This document shows, piece by piece, positions 1 through 9,300 of a DNA stretch of 64,000 nucleotides; positions within the stretch are counted from its first letter, which is position 1; every line of letters starts with the position of its first letter. The DNA comes from Polychytrium aggregatum. Lineage: Eukaryota; Chytridiomycota; Chytridiomycetes; Polychytriales. A program made the position numbers and the translations under genes. The stretch lies in NCBI RefSeq assembly GCF_025602895.1, contig NW_026516218.1, positions 186,001 to 250,000 on the forward strand, in the 5' to 3' direction. Below the pieces are notes generated by a model that searched no databases, had not been told where the DNA came from, and was given only the letters and a program-made list of their open reading frames with translations.

Positions 1-150
1 CTGCATGGAATGGATGGGGGAGTGTCCGTTGGCGGTCGGCGCGGCTCCAACGCCGCAGCGCTGCCAAGAAATGTTGCTGAACTGTATTGGTGGACATACC
101 CCGCGGAATACTGCTGCTGGTGATAAAACCCGCTAGATCAAGGAGTCCAG

Positions 151-400
151 CGTGAAGCTCGAGGAAGCTCTATCTATTTCGGACGTCGTGATCACGGGTG
201 TGCCCTCTCCAAACTACAAGATGAAGACCGCTTCCCTCAAGGACGGCGTCATTGCCATCAACTTTTCGACCTTCAAGAACTACGATCAGGACATCCAAGA
301 AAAGGCGTCGATCTTTGTGCCCTCTGTCGGCAAGGTCACGATTGCCATGCTTCAAAGGAATCTGCTGAGATGCTACGACTACATGCAATTGGCCAAGTAA
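151..400 (+). CDS. MTD1: Last exon of MTD1-type methylenetetrahydrofolate dehydrogenase (5'-partial)
   Basis: The 82-residue reading contains SDVVITGVPS, INFSTFKNY and VPSVGKVTIAMLQRNLLR, the C-terminal half of the NAD-dependent 5,10-methylene-THF dehydrogenase of yeast Mtd1 type, a cytosolic enzyme of one-carbon metabolism. The GTG at 152 is an internal valine codon, not a start: the exon appears to begin after the AG at 149-150, and bases 1-150 look intronic because they contain no Mtd1-like sequence. The remaining exons lie upstream of the window. The stop codon is TAA at 398-400. Family assignment is by remembered motif similarity; the exact 5' splice site is not visible. Confidence 0.8.
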
Positions 401-735
401 GCCTCTGTGCAGGACAGTCCGCGCAAGACACAAGAAGGAGAGGGAGAGGAGGCTCTTGGCCCCCCCCCGACCTTCTGAATACAGTGTCTGCGATCCCTAC
501 CCGCTGTAATCGACGACAGCGACACACTCTGTTGTCCAGCCGGCGAGGCGGATTGTGTTCGGGACACTGGAGGGGATGAGTTTCGACCCAGGTAACAGCA
601 TGCGGACTCTCTCGCAGAAGCAGGACTGTGCCACGAACGGTCAAAACATGTATTTGAATCATACGAGAACGAGTGACGACTCTGGGACTCGCATTGGGAT
701 GCCGTTCCCTTGGGTGCACATCGCGGAGAGCCCTC

Positions 736-1983
736 CTACAGCCGACGTGCGGCCTGGCGATCGCCAATCGAGTTCAGGTAGCTTTTCAGAAAGACGCGCT
801 GCTTCTTGGCCAGGTCCTTGATCTTGTCAATCTCGGAATCTGTCAGGAGGAAAAGCATGCGGTTGCCCTTGCTCCGGTTGACCTTGCTGTCGAGAATGAC
901 GCCGTTCTCGGTGTCCCGGTTGTCGGTTCCGAACGAATTGGAGACAATGTGCTCGATGTCAAAGGCGTGCACGCAGCAATCGGGTGACGAAAAGGGTGCA
1001 TGCTTGGCATCGGTCGCAGAGACGGTCCACAGCCCGAGCACATCTAGAATGAGCTCAATGCCATTGGAGCACTGGATGAGATGGCCGGGGCGGGTCTTCC
1101 AGTGCTCAACGATGGTCTTCTTGACCGACTCGGGAAAGACCGGGGGGCGGTCGAGGCTCTGGATGTGGGCGTCGTTGGGCCGGTCTGGATCGAGATTGGC
1201 GCGGATGAGGAACTTGAGCACCTGGTAGGCCAGCTTGCCGCGGACCTGGGTGTCCTGCAGCCACGAGGCCATGAAGGCGGGGTCCTTGACGGACGTCAGA
1301 ATCTGCTCGATGTACTTTGCTCGCTTGTACGAGAAACTTGGGGCAACCTTGAGCGAGGCGGGAGCGGTAGGTTTCCCGTGGGTGCTGGGCGGCCGCGAGT
1401 GCGAGTGCGAGTGCGAGTGCGAGTGTGGGTGCGAGTGGGAGTCGGTGGGCGACGATGTGGGCGACGTCTTGGCCTTCTTGCGCTTGGGGCCGCTGGCATG
1501 GCGGTCGCTCGGGTCGGCATCGAGGGTGCTTGGTGGCGGACTGGGTGGCTCGGGCGAGAAGAGCGAGCTCCAAATCGGACCCAGGAAGGTCGAGAGTCCC
1601 AAAAACCCGAGGATACCAGAAGCCGCCGCATCGTCGCAGGCCGCAGTGTCGTAGAGCAGCTCGTGCAGATGATGTCCGTCAAAGACAAAGTAGCGGCGTC
1701 GGTGCGAGCTCGACGATGCCGACGACAGAAACTTGAAGCCCTGGTCGCGGGCATGGGTTTCGCTCACGCACGAGTAGGAGCGATAGAGCCCAAGGATGAC
1801 GGTCTTGTCGACGTGGACAAATTCGTAGGTATAGTTGCCGCGGCCCTTGCCAGGGTCCTTGGTGCCGGTCACGACGCTGACCCGCCGACGATCCTTCCAG
1901 ACGACGAAGAGGGTGTCCTCTCTCAGACGCTCGGAGACGAGCCCCAGGAGGGTCTGCATGGATGCGTCCATGGGTGCATCCAT
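736..1983 (-). CDS. HNH-nuclease-like protein with His-Ser repeat
   Basis: Uninterrupted frame on the minus strand. The open frame extends up to 2244, but the Met at 1983 (MDAPMDASMQTLLGL) is preferred because the 87 upstream residues are low-complexity. The C-terminal third carries FDIEHIVSNSFG, then NGVILDSKVN and NRSKGN: the spacing of an HNH (beta-beta-alpha metal) nuclease, with a His after an acidic residue and downstream Asn residues, as in DUF1524/GmrSD and Cas9-type HNH modules. The centre has a basic KRKKAKT stretch (possible nuclear signal) and an (HS)n tract at 1396-1437. The N-terminal ~170 residues match no family I recognise. Neighbours are MTD1 (convergent) and the Fanzor transposon. 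The HNH call is motif-level only; nuclease activity is inference. Confidence 0.55.
   Translation of the reverse strand: MDAPMDASMQTLLGLVSERLREDTLFVVWKDRRRVSVVTGTKDPGKGRGNYTYEFVHVDKTVILGLYRSYSCVSETHARDQGFKFLSSASSSSHRRRYFVFDGHHLHELLYDTAACDDAAASGILGFLGLSTFLGPIWSSLFSPEPPSPPPSTLDADPSDRHASGPKRKKAKTSPTSSPTDSHSHPHSHSHSHSHSRPPSTHGKPTAPASLKVAPSFSYKRAKYIEQILTSVKDPAFMASWLQDTQVRGKLAYQVLKFLIRANLDPDRPNDAHIQSLDRPPVFPESVKKTIVEHWKTRPGHLIQCSNGIELILDVLGLWTVSATDAKHAPFSSPDCCVHAFDIEHIVSNSFGTDNRDTENGVILDSKVNRSKGNRMLFLLTDSEIDKIKDLAKKQRVFLKSYLNSIGDRQAARRL
1396..1437. repeat. GAGTGC hexanucleotide microsatellite coding for (His-Ser)n
   Basis: Six-base tandem repeat in frame inside the HNH-like gene; on the coding strand it reads CAC TCG, giving alternating His-Ser. 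Confidence 0.9.
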
Positions 1984-2431
1984 GGGTGCGGGAGACGGTT
2001 TGGTTTGGCGCCGGTGGGTGTGGATGTGGCAGAGCGAGAGCGAGAGCCGAGGATGCGCTGCTTTTGGATCGGGAGCAGAAGCAGATCCGACAATCCTGGC
2101 AGAGACGGTGGGGTATTTGACGGCGGCTGCCAGGGAGGCGACGGCGACGGCGACGGTGCTGTGGATGTGCTTGCGGCTGGCAGGCAGGGGCTGGTGGAGA
2201 CAGAGTTTGGTCCTGTGTATGGATGGTGCGGTGCGCCCGGACATGGGCCGCCTTGGTCTGGTGTGATTTGGTCTGGCGGCGGTCTTGGCTGCAAGAGCGC
2301 TCTGGGGTTGACAGAGGGCGACGCACGAACGAAAAGGAGACGGACGGCGCTGCGTTGTTATCGTTCCTGTGGGATCGTTCCCGTGGGCGAGTGCATCGTC
2401 GATTGTGATGAGATTATGATAGGCCTCGCTA

Positions 2432-2456
2432 CACTTTATTCAGAAAAAACGGGACA
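2432..2456 (+). repeat. Terminal inverted repeat, Fanzor side
   Basis: 25 bp starting CACTTTATTC after TA at 2430-2431. The inner 13 bases (2444-2456) are the exact reverse complement of 6035-6047; the outer part is diverged. Confidence 0.8.
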
Positions 2457-2640
2457 ATATAGCCGTTTCCATGAACATGTAGTATGTGCTGTGCTTGCGT
2501 CAAGCAAAGCCACAAGAAATAAAACAGATCACTTTGGCAGCCTCCGAGTGAAGACCGCTGGTCGCTCTCCGGTCTCCACAATCGACCTGCACACTGCGAT
2601 CATGTTGCGCGCCGCATTGACGTCGCGATTCCACACTGTC
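2432..2640 (-). ncRNA. Candidate guide-scaffold (omega-like) RNA at the Fanzor 3' end
   Basis: In TnpB/Fanzor systems the guide RNA scaffold overlaps the 3' end of the nuclease gene and runs to the transposon end, with the guide taken from flanking DNA. Here the stop codon is followed by 97 nt before the terminus. In the relic at 48.5 kb the first ~50 noncoding bases (2478-2528) are about 88% identical by eye, against ~93% in the adjacent coding part, then similarity weakens until the inverted end. No secondary structure was computed. Under this model the guide would be read from bases just below 2432 on the minus strand. Boundaries are guesses. Confidence 0.35.
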
Positions 2641-4967
2641 CGGCAGCTGGGATTCTTGCAGCTCCTGACAAAGTGGGAATTCGCAACACTGGGCGCATCG
2701 AGTCCTTCCAACCGAACTGGCTCCAGGCACTTGGAGCACACTTGCGAGGTGTTGAACTCGTTCGTCGAGACTACCTTGACGCTTCCATGATGGTGATTGG
2801 GACGGCGACGGTGGTGCTCGAACTGCTCAAAGTACCGAGCAAACCGCTGCCTCCGAGGGCTGGATGCATAGCCCTTGCCCTGTCGCCATGACGCATTGCC
2901 AAAGGCGATCACCACATCGGTCCGTATCGGGGCGTGCTTCAGGACGGCCTTGCACATCCTGTCGACGGCCACTTGGCGCCTCTTGTGGCCCGTGAAGCGA
3001 TGGTGACGGGCCTTCTTGCCAAGGTGGAAGTCGAGCTGCACTCGCAGCTCCGGTCGCAGGACATGGGTGAGATGGACCTTGAAGGCCTCCGAGGACGACA
3101 CCTTGGGCGAGGGAGTGGTCGCCATCCAGGTCTCGATGCTGAGTCGATACTTCATGGTGTTGTGCCACTTGGTGTTGGACGTATGGCCACACATTTGCTG
3201 GTAGTGGCCATTGGAGAACGAGACCACCTCGTCTTGGTGGCCCGGTGCTTGGATGACCGCCGTGAAGATGGAGCCGACTCCAGGATCGATGCCAATCCAA
3301 GTGGTACGGTTGGGGTCTGGGTTGCCGATGTGGGCCTGGATGCGTTGCTCGGCAGTCGGAGGAGGCTCGATGGTCTCGGTGTGATCGGTTCGAGGCAGAA
3401 ACTTGACGAGGCCGATGGTGCATCCAATGCCATCGGTGCTGATCTCGTAGTTGAACAGCTTCTTGTCCACGTCCCGCTCTTGGAAGAGGGAACTACGCAG
3501 CTTGAAGCAACTGCGCCAGAGACGATCCTGGTTGTTGACATCGTCCTCACCTTCTTCCTTGAGCATGTCCCTGGTGAGGCCAAGGCGCTTCTTTGGACCC
3601 AGGAGTTGCCAGAGAGTGACCGTGTCGATCTTGACATACTTGGCCTTTGTAGTGCATAGAGGGACCATCGTGCACACGGCCGGAGGAGTGTCGACGGCGA
3701 GCTGCTTGAGTGCCCAGTTGATCCTGGATGCCAGCTTGTTGATCTTGGACTTGGTGGTGCCGAGCTCCGACTTGGCCGTGGTGAACCTCTTGTCGTCGGA
3801 GGGAATGCCTTGGGTAGTGAGCTCGTCCAGCTTGGCCTGGCGCTGCAGCTCGGTGACTCGGAGGGCGGGCATGTCACAGTCGATCCACTTGTGGACATTG
3901 TCGACCATCTTGTCTCGGGCGAGGATTCTCACATGGTGTGAGAGGCGATGGAGGGCCCGGAAGCGGTCCTGGTCGCTGCTGTACTGAAACTCGTCCAGGA
4001 TGTGGCCAAAGTCCGGGTAGAGGAACTCGAGATCGGCCTTGGGTGGAGTCTGCCCTGGTTTCTCGAAGAGCTCGAGACAGGCCTCGATGGCTTCGTGCTT
4101 ATGCTTGTTGGCTGGGAAGACGGCAGCGCAGAAGCGGCGAAGGAGTCTCCAATAAGCCAGGTCGAGGTGGGTGGTGCAGTTGGTGGCATAGGCATTGACA
4201 GCCAGTGTGAGAAGCTGACTGTGAGCACCATCAGGCAGACGAGGGGCCGGAGGCAGGTCTGCGTGCCGAGTGGTCTGGTAGTCGCGAAAGGAAGCGACCA
4301 GATGCTCGTTGTATTTCTCATTGTCCCCGGTCGGGGAGAGGGCACCGGCCTGGACGATCTTGAAGCATTGGCGAATGAAAGCAGGGGTGGACTTGGAGAT
4401 GACGGGGACGGGAAGATCCTGCTCGATGCACCGGAGGATGTGCAGGTTGAGCAGCCTGGATGCCTCGAACTCGATCTGGGTCATGGCCTCGACGGTGGCC
4501 TGGATCTTGTCGCGGAGAGCGGGATTGAGACAACAGCCATCCATCGTCTGCTTGAAGCAGCTGAACTGAGGGGCGGATGACCTTCCATCCACGAGTGGGA
4601 CGACAGAACTCTTGAGGGGCCGGTATTTGGGACACTTGTTGGTGTTGCAACGTTCGTGATCGGTGCCATCGCACTGGCGACATCGCTTGCCAGTACTCGA
4701 GGAAGTAGATGGACCAGGCTCGGTGGGATCGACATCCATTGGATCTGCAGAAGCAGTGGTGGTGAGCGACGGAGCAACAGACGAACAAGCATGCGTGGGA
4801 TCAGAATACGAACCAGAGACAGGCTCCGACTGTGACTTGGCTTTCTTGGGCCTGGGTGGCCGAGGCTGGCCATCACCGGCACCCTTGCGCTTCGGAGGCA
4901 TGGGGGCACAGGATGCTGGATGCCTGCCAGTGGTACTGGTCAGAGCAGAGACTTTTTTATCGTGCAA
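2529..4967 (-). CDS. Fanzor (eukaryotic TnpB-like) RNA-guided nuclease
   Basis: Intact 812-codon frame. The Met at residue 23 (4901), followed by PPKRKG and PRPPRPKKAKS (nuclear-localisation-like), may be the true start. Residues ~25-100 are Ser/Pro-rich, followed by a Cys cluster (CRQCDGTDHERC); ~120-540 is an alpha-helical region of the type that forms the RNA/target lobe in this family. RuvC-I is WIGIDPGVGS with Asp561; RuvC-II region is VVIAFGNASW near residue 686, where Fanzors have a rearranged catalytic Glu; a zinc ribbon uses C744-x2-C747 and C770-x4-C775; RuvC-III is NRDVNAARN with Asp782. All expected core elements are present with no stop or frameshift, so the gene looks functional. 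It has its own TATA box at 5029-5034. Fanzor family identity is high-confidence; active cleavage is not demonstrated by sequence. Confidence 0.9.
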   Translation of the reverse strand: MHDKKVSALTSTTGRHPASCAPMPPKRKGAGDGQPRPPRPKKAKSQSEPVSGSYSDPTHACSSVAPSLTTTASADPMDVDPTEPGPSTSSSTGKRCRQCDGTDHERCNTNKCPKYRPLKSSVVPLVDGRSSAPQFSCFKQTMDGCCLNPALRDKIQATVEAMTQIEFEASRLLNLHILRCIEQDLPVPVISKSTPAFIRQCFKIVQAGALSPTGDNEKYNEHLVASFRDYQTTRHADLPPAPRLPDGAHSQLLTLAVNAYATNCTTHLDLAYWRLLRRFCAAVFPANKHKHEAIEACLELFEKPGQTPPKADLEFLYPDFGHILDEFQYSSDQDRFRALHRLSHHVRILARDKMVDNVHKWIDCDMPALRVTELQRQAKLDELTTQGIPSDDKRFTTAKSELGTTKSKINKLASRINWALKQLAVDTPPAVCTMVPLCTTKAKYVKIDTVTLWQLLGPKKRLGLTRDMLKEEGEDDVNNQDRLWRSCFKLRSSLFQERDVDKKLFNYEISTDGIGCTIGLVKFLPRTDHTETIEPPPTAEQRIQAHIGNPDPNRTTWIGIDPGVGSIFTAVIQAPGHQDEVVSFSNGHYQQMCGHTSNTKWHNTMKYRLSIETWMATTPSPKVSSSEAFKVHLTHVLRPELRVQLDFHLGKKARHHRFTGHKRRQVAVDRMCKAVLKHAPIRTDVVIAFGNASWRQGKGYASSPRRQRFARYFEQFEHHRRRPNHHHGSVKVVSTNEFNTSQVCSKCLEPVRLEGLDAPSVANSHFVRSCKNPSCRTVWNRDVNAARNMIAVCRSIVETGERPAVFTRRLPK

Positions 4968-5028
4968 TGGCGCGATGATCAGATCAAGGCGAGATGAGGG
5001 AAGAAAGCAGCAGGACGAAGGTGTGGCA

Positions 5029-5034
5029 TTTATA
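5029..5034 (-). promoter_or_regulatory. TATA box of the Fanzor gene
   Basis: TATAAA on the minus strand inside the transposon, in the gap between the transposase stop and the Fanzor start, 62 bases upstream of the first Met. It implies a separate Fanzor transcript rather than read-through from the transposase. Confidence 0.55.
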
Positions 5035-5103
5035 CCCGAGAGCAGGAGCCCGTCTTTGCGGGCTGGTTGGGGAAGTGACCCTGTTCAAAAATCGCCGAGA
5101 GGT

Positions 5104-5976
5104 TCAAGCCAGGGATTTGAGCGTGAAAATGGCGGCGTGATTGGGGAGCTCAACTCCAAATTGGAGGAACTCAACCCAAAATGATGGTGACTCAACCCCA
5201 AAGAAGTTCTCGATGGGATTGTAGTCGGGTGAAGCAGGTGGGGTGAAGATCACTGACCATCCTCGGCGCTCGATGCAGTCCAGGACAGCCCTTGTCTTGT
5301 GCATGCTGACATTGTCCATCACAACCACAGAGTCGTCTGGGAAGGTCGCTCGCTCAAAGAACTCGACCATCGAGTGTGTCTTGAATGATGTGGGGATGTA
5401 CATGCGATGCAGCACACCAGAGTGGTTGATGGCAAATGCAGCCGAGACAGACTTGTGTTTCATGTGATTGCGCTGGCGAAGAGGAGCACCCTTCGGCGAG
5501 TATCCGTAGAGAGAGAAAATGGATCTCCTGATCCCTGTCTCGTCGACAAAAACGAATCGCCGCAGGTCAATGGAGCGGGCCTGGTCCCTGAACTGTGCCA
5601 CTCGCTCATCCAGTCGCTTGGACTTGTAGAGGTGTGTTGCCCTCTTGTGTGAGAGACCTGCTCGGTGGATGGCAGTGTAGCAGAGTGAGAGTGATACTTT
5701 CCTCTGGAGGATGGACTCGAGCTTGCACCGCAACACAGGACCAGTCTGGAACGGGTCCTGTTCAATCAGGGTGCGAATGACTGGACATGCCTGCTCGAAG
5801 AAAGTGGATCTGCGAGCTGGGACCCGGGATGGGTCATCCAGCTTGCATCCTCGGTGCCATCGATGGATGGTGCTCTTGGATACACTGAATATGGAGGCGA
5901 CCTTACGCAGGCTATGGATGAGGGCGTAGCATCGCAATGCGGCGGTGCGAAAGTCGGATGTGTGGCGAATGGTCAT
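5104..5976 (-). CDS. Tc1/mariner (IS630-related) DD34E transposase, C-terminus atypical
   Basis: 290 residues. N-terminal helix-turn-helix (SLRKVASIFSVSKSTIHRW, residues ~22-40) recognises transposon ends in this family. Catalytic triad: FVDETG with Asp145, VVMDNVSMHK with Asp221, and SPDYNPIENFF with Glu256; exactly 34 residues separate Asp221 and Glu256 (DD34E). After Glu256 homologues normally continue for several dozen residues, but here the frame runs into three imperfect ~21 bp repeats each containing GTTGAG (about 5135-5200) and stops 34 residues later. It may be slightly C-terminally altered. Neighbour: Fanzor, same strand, 136 bases downstream. Function: cut-and-paste transposition at TA sites. 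Confidence 0.85.
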   Translation of the reverse strand: MTIRHTSDFRTAALRCYALIHSLRKVASIFSVSKSTIHRWHRGCKLDDPSRVPARRSTFFEQACPVIRTLIEQDPFQTGPVLRCKLESILQRKVSLSLCYTAIHRAGLSHKRATHLYKSKRLDERVAQFRDQARSIDLRRFVFVDETGIRRSIFSLYGYSPKGAPLRQRNHMKHKSVSAAFAINHSGVLHRMYIPTSFKTHSMVEFFERATFPDDSVVVMDNVSMHKTRAVLDCIERRGWSVIFTPPASPDYNPIENFFGVESPSFWVEFLQFGVELPNHAAIFTLKSLA

Positions 5977-6034
5977 GGCCAGCGCGCGATAACATTGGGT
6001 AACAAAATATTCGATGAATGGTCAAATACCCGGG

Positions 6035-6060
6035 TGTCCCGTTTTTTATTGGATTGCCTG
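6035..6060 (-). repeat. Terminal inverted repeat, transposase side
   Basis: 26 bp; read inward on the minus strand it begins CAGGCAATCC and ends in the shared 13-mer. TA follows at 6061-6062. The 58 bases between this end and the transposase start (5977-6034) are the only 5' leader of that gene inside the element. Confidence 0.8.
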
Positions 6061-6391
6061 TAACGACGATCAGCCACCAGATTGTATTCAAGACCGAGCT
6101 TCCAGAGGAAGCGATTGCGAACAGAAGGAGCCGCTGCACGAGCGAGACCCCCGATTAGCGAAACAAAAAGGCGCCGTGCACCACCCATTGCCAGAGACGA
6201 GATGGAACGGATGCGCTTTTTGTCGGAACAACAGATAGAAATCAATAAAAATGTGCAGCCACCAAAAAGGAGTCTGGGAGCGAGTGTATCGGGCCAACGC
6301 AACATCATACACCCGGAAGCTCCACCACTCCACCTCCACCACTCTAGATCACCGTTGCAGCCTCGGAGAGCGAGAGACAGCCTCCCTCTCT

Positions 6392-9300
6392 TTAGGCAGA
6401 GGCGGCCATCTTGTTGAGGGCGCTACCCCACTGGAACCACTCGATCTGGTTCTCGTTGAAGGTGTGGTTGACGGTGAGGTCGACGACACGGCCGTCCTTC
6501 TTGGTGAGGCGGAGGGTAAGGGGCTTGCCGGGAACAAAGTTGCTCTCAAGACCAATGATCGAGACCTTGTCGGTAGACTCGACCTTCTCGTAGTCAGCGG
6601 CGTTGGCAAAGGTGAGAGGGAGCATGCCCTGCTTCTTGAGGTTGGTCTCTGTTGAAGGAAACGCCGAGATGAGGGGGTCAGGACATCGCAGACAAGTCGG
6701 GCGAGCGGACGACATGATGCGATCGGCATGATGTGATCGCCATGATGCAATCAGCAAGCACAGACCCGCACGCATGCCGGCGAGTCGGATCAACGATCGG
6801 GTCAGTGGGCAACAGGCGGTCTCATCTTACGCACCGTGGATGCGGGCAAAGCTCTTGACAATGACGGCAACACCACCGAGGTGGCGGACCTCGAGGGCGG
6901 CGTGCTCACGGGAAGAGCCCTCGCCGTAGTTCTCGTCACCGATGACGACCCAGTTGATGCCCTTGGCCTTGAGGTCGCGGGCGGTCTTGGGGACAGCCTC
7001 GTACTCGCCCGTGATGGGGTTGAGGACAGAGTTGGCCAGGCCGTTCTCAATGTTGATGGCACCGATCAGCATGTTGTTGGAGATGTTGTCGAGGTGACCA
7101 CGGTACTTGAGCCAGGGGCCAGCCATGGAGATGTGGTCGGTGGTACACTTTCCCTTGACCTTGATGAGGATGGGAAGATCCTTGTAGTCCTTGCCGTTCC
7201 ACTTGCTGAAGGGAGTCAGGAGCTGGAGGCGGTTGGACTCGGGGCTGACCGAGACAGAGACCGAGGAGCGGTCGGCGGGAGGGGCCTGGTAGGTGTTCTC
7301 GCCGGCGTCGTAGCCGCGGGGAGGGAGCTCGGGGCCCTGGGGAGCCTGGAACTTGAAGTCCTTGCCGTCCTTGGTCTTGAGCGAGTCGGTGAGGGGGTTG
7401 AAGGTGAGGTCGCCCGAGAAGACAAAGGCGGTGACGAGCTCGGGGCTGGCAACAAAGGCGTGGGTCTGGGGGTTGGAGTCGTTGCGGCCGGTGAAGTTGC
7501 GGTTGTAGGAGGTGACGATCGAGTTCTTGTCGCCCTTCTTGATGTCCTGGCGATCCCACTGGCCAATGCAAGGGCCGCAGGCGTTGGCAAGGACAACACC
7601 GCCGATCTGGTCAAAGACATCAGACTGGCCGTCGCGCTGGATGGTGGCGCGGATCTGCTCAGAGCCAGGGGTGATGATGAACTTGGCCTTGGCGGGGACA
7701 CCGGCATCGATGGCCTGCTGGGCGAGCGAGGCGGCGCGGGCCATGTCCTCGTACGAGGAGTTGGTGCACGAGCCGATCAGGCCGACCTTCATCTCGGCGG
7801 GCCAGCCGTTCTTCTGGACGGCATCGGCGAACTTGCTGATGGGAGTGGCAAGATCGGGGGTGAAGGGGCCGTTGATATGGGGCTCGAGGGTGCTGAGGTC
7901 GATCTCGATGACCTGGTCGTACCTAGAATTGGATTAAATTGAATGGCAGGGCCGAGAAACAAAGTGGTCAGCAACAGTGGCCTGGCAACGCTCGAGGGGC
8001 GGGGGCGGATCCGAGAGGTAGAAAGCGACGGACCGACGGACGGACGGATCAGGCTCCATCGGTACAGCATACAGGATACATACTTGGCACCGGCATCGGC
8101 AGTGAGGTTGTGCTGGAACGCATCGGCCCAGTCGGCAATGTAAGGGCGGGTGGTAGCACGGAGGTAGTCGGCCATGCGTTTGCTGTAGGGGAACAGAGAG
8201 GTGGTGGCACCAATCTCGGCACCCATGTTGCAGATGGTGGCCATGCCAGTGCAGGAGATCGAGTCAAGACCAGGGCCAAAGTACTCGACGATGGAGCCGG
8301 TTCCACCCTTGACGGTCAGGATGCCAGCGAGCTTCAGGATGATGTCTGTAGCGTCGGCCCAGCGTGCGTGATTGTCAGTCAAGGGAATCAGAGGGTCGCT
8401 TCAAAGTACACACAATCGACATTGCAGGTGCATGACATGTGTACACGACGAATCGACGCGGTGCACTGCTGAATGCGCAAGCACACCCATCATGGCAACA
8501 GAGAGCACAATACACACCCTTGGGGGAGGTCCAGCCGCTGAGCTTGCCGGTGAGCTTGACACCGATGACCTTGGGGCACTTGAGCTCCCAGGGGATGTTG
8601 GCCATGACATCGACGGCATCGGCACCACCGACACCGATGGCAACCATGCCAAGACCACCAGCGTTGGGGGTGTGAGAGTCAGTACCAATCATGAGACCGC
8701 CAGGGAAGGCATAGTTTTCGAGGATGATCTGGTGGATGATGCCGGAGCCGGGGCGCCAGAAGCCAATGTTGTACTTGGCCGAGCAGGTGGACAGGAAGTC
8801 GTAGACCTCCTTGTTGAGCTCGTTGGCACGAGAGAGATCCTTGGGACCACCGAGTTGGGCCTCAATCAAGTGGTCGCAGTGGACAGTGGTGGGAACGGCG
8901 ACGCTGGGGAGGCCGGCAGACATGAACTGCAGGAGAGCCATCTGGAAAATGCATACAGCATCAGTAACACGTACAATGCCATTTCGCCGAGGATGCCGTA
9001 TCGTACTCGAGCCCAAACAAGACCGAGATGGGAAGGCCCTCGATGGCTTGTGCAGCCGCGTTTGGCCGACAGCAGCAGTGGTCACAGCAGCAAGACGAAC
9101 CTGGGCAGTGGCATCCTGGCAGGCAACACGATCGGGGCGGAGCTTGAGGTAGGAAGAGCCACGGGCAATATCCTGGTTAACAGCATCGTCCAAGTGACCA
9201 TAGACGATCTTCTCGGCAAGGGTCAGAGGGTGCTGGAGTCTGGGAGAGCAAGTGGCGGTTAGACCTTGATGGCGACAGAGCCACGGCAAAGAAAACAGAA

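Larger units (their letters stand above)
2432..6060 (-). mobile_element. Tc1/mariner-type DNA transposon carrying a Fanzor gene and a DD34E transposase
   Basis: A 3,629 bp element bounded by imperfect inverted ends (2432-2456 and 6035-6060) that share an identical inner 13 bp, AAAAAACGGGACA, and both begin CA. Each end abuts a TA dinucleotide (2430-2431 and 6061-6062), the target duplication expected of Tc1/mariner/IS630 insertion. Inside, both on the minus strand, are a DD34E transposase (5104-5976) and a Fanzor nuclease (2529-4967). A solo copy of the Fanzor-side end at 48403-48632 stops at the corresponding base, also next to TA, which supports the boundary independently. The insertion lies between the HNH-like gene and aconitase. 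Association of Fanzor1 proteins with eukaryotic DNA transposons is established; completeness and mobility of this copy are inference. Confidence 0.85.

Noticed and set aside
1081-2790. 569-codon plus-strand ORF
   Set aside because: It is the antisense of the HNH-like gene and the Fanzor 3' end; Gly/Arg/Val-rich with no motifs.
2444-6047. Transposon ending at the perfect 13-bp inverted repeat
   Set aside because: The relic at 48.5 kb shows homology past this point to 2432, and TA dinucleotides flank the longer 25/26-bp ends.
6836-7942. 368-codon plus-strand ORF
   Set aside because: Antisense shadow of the large aconitase exon.
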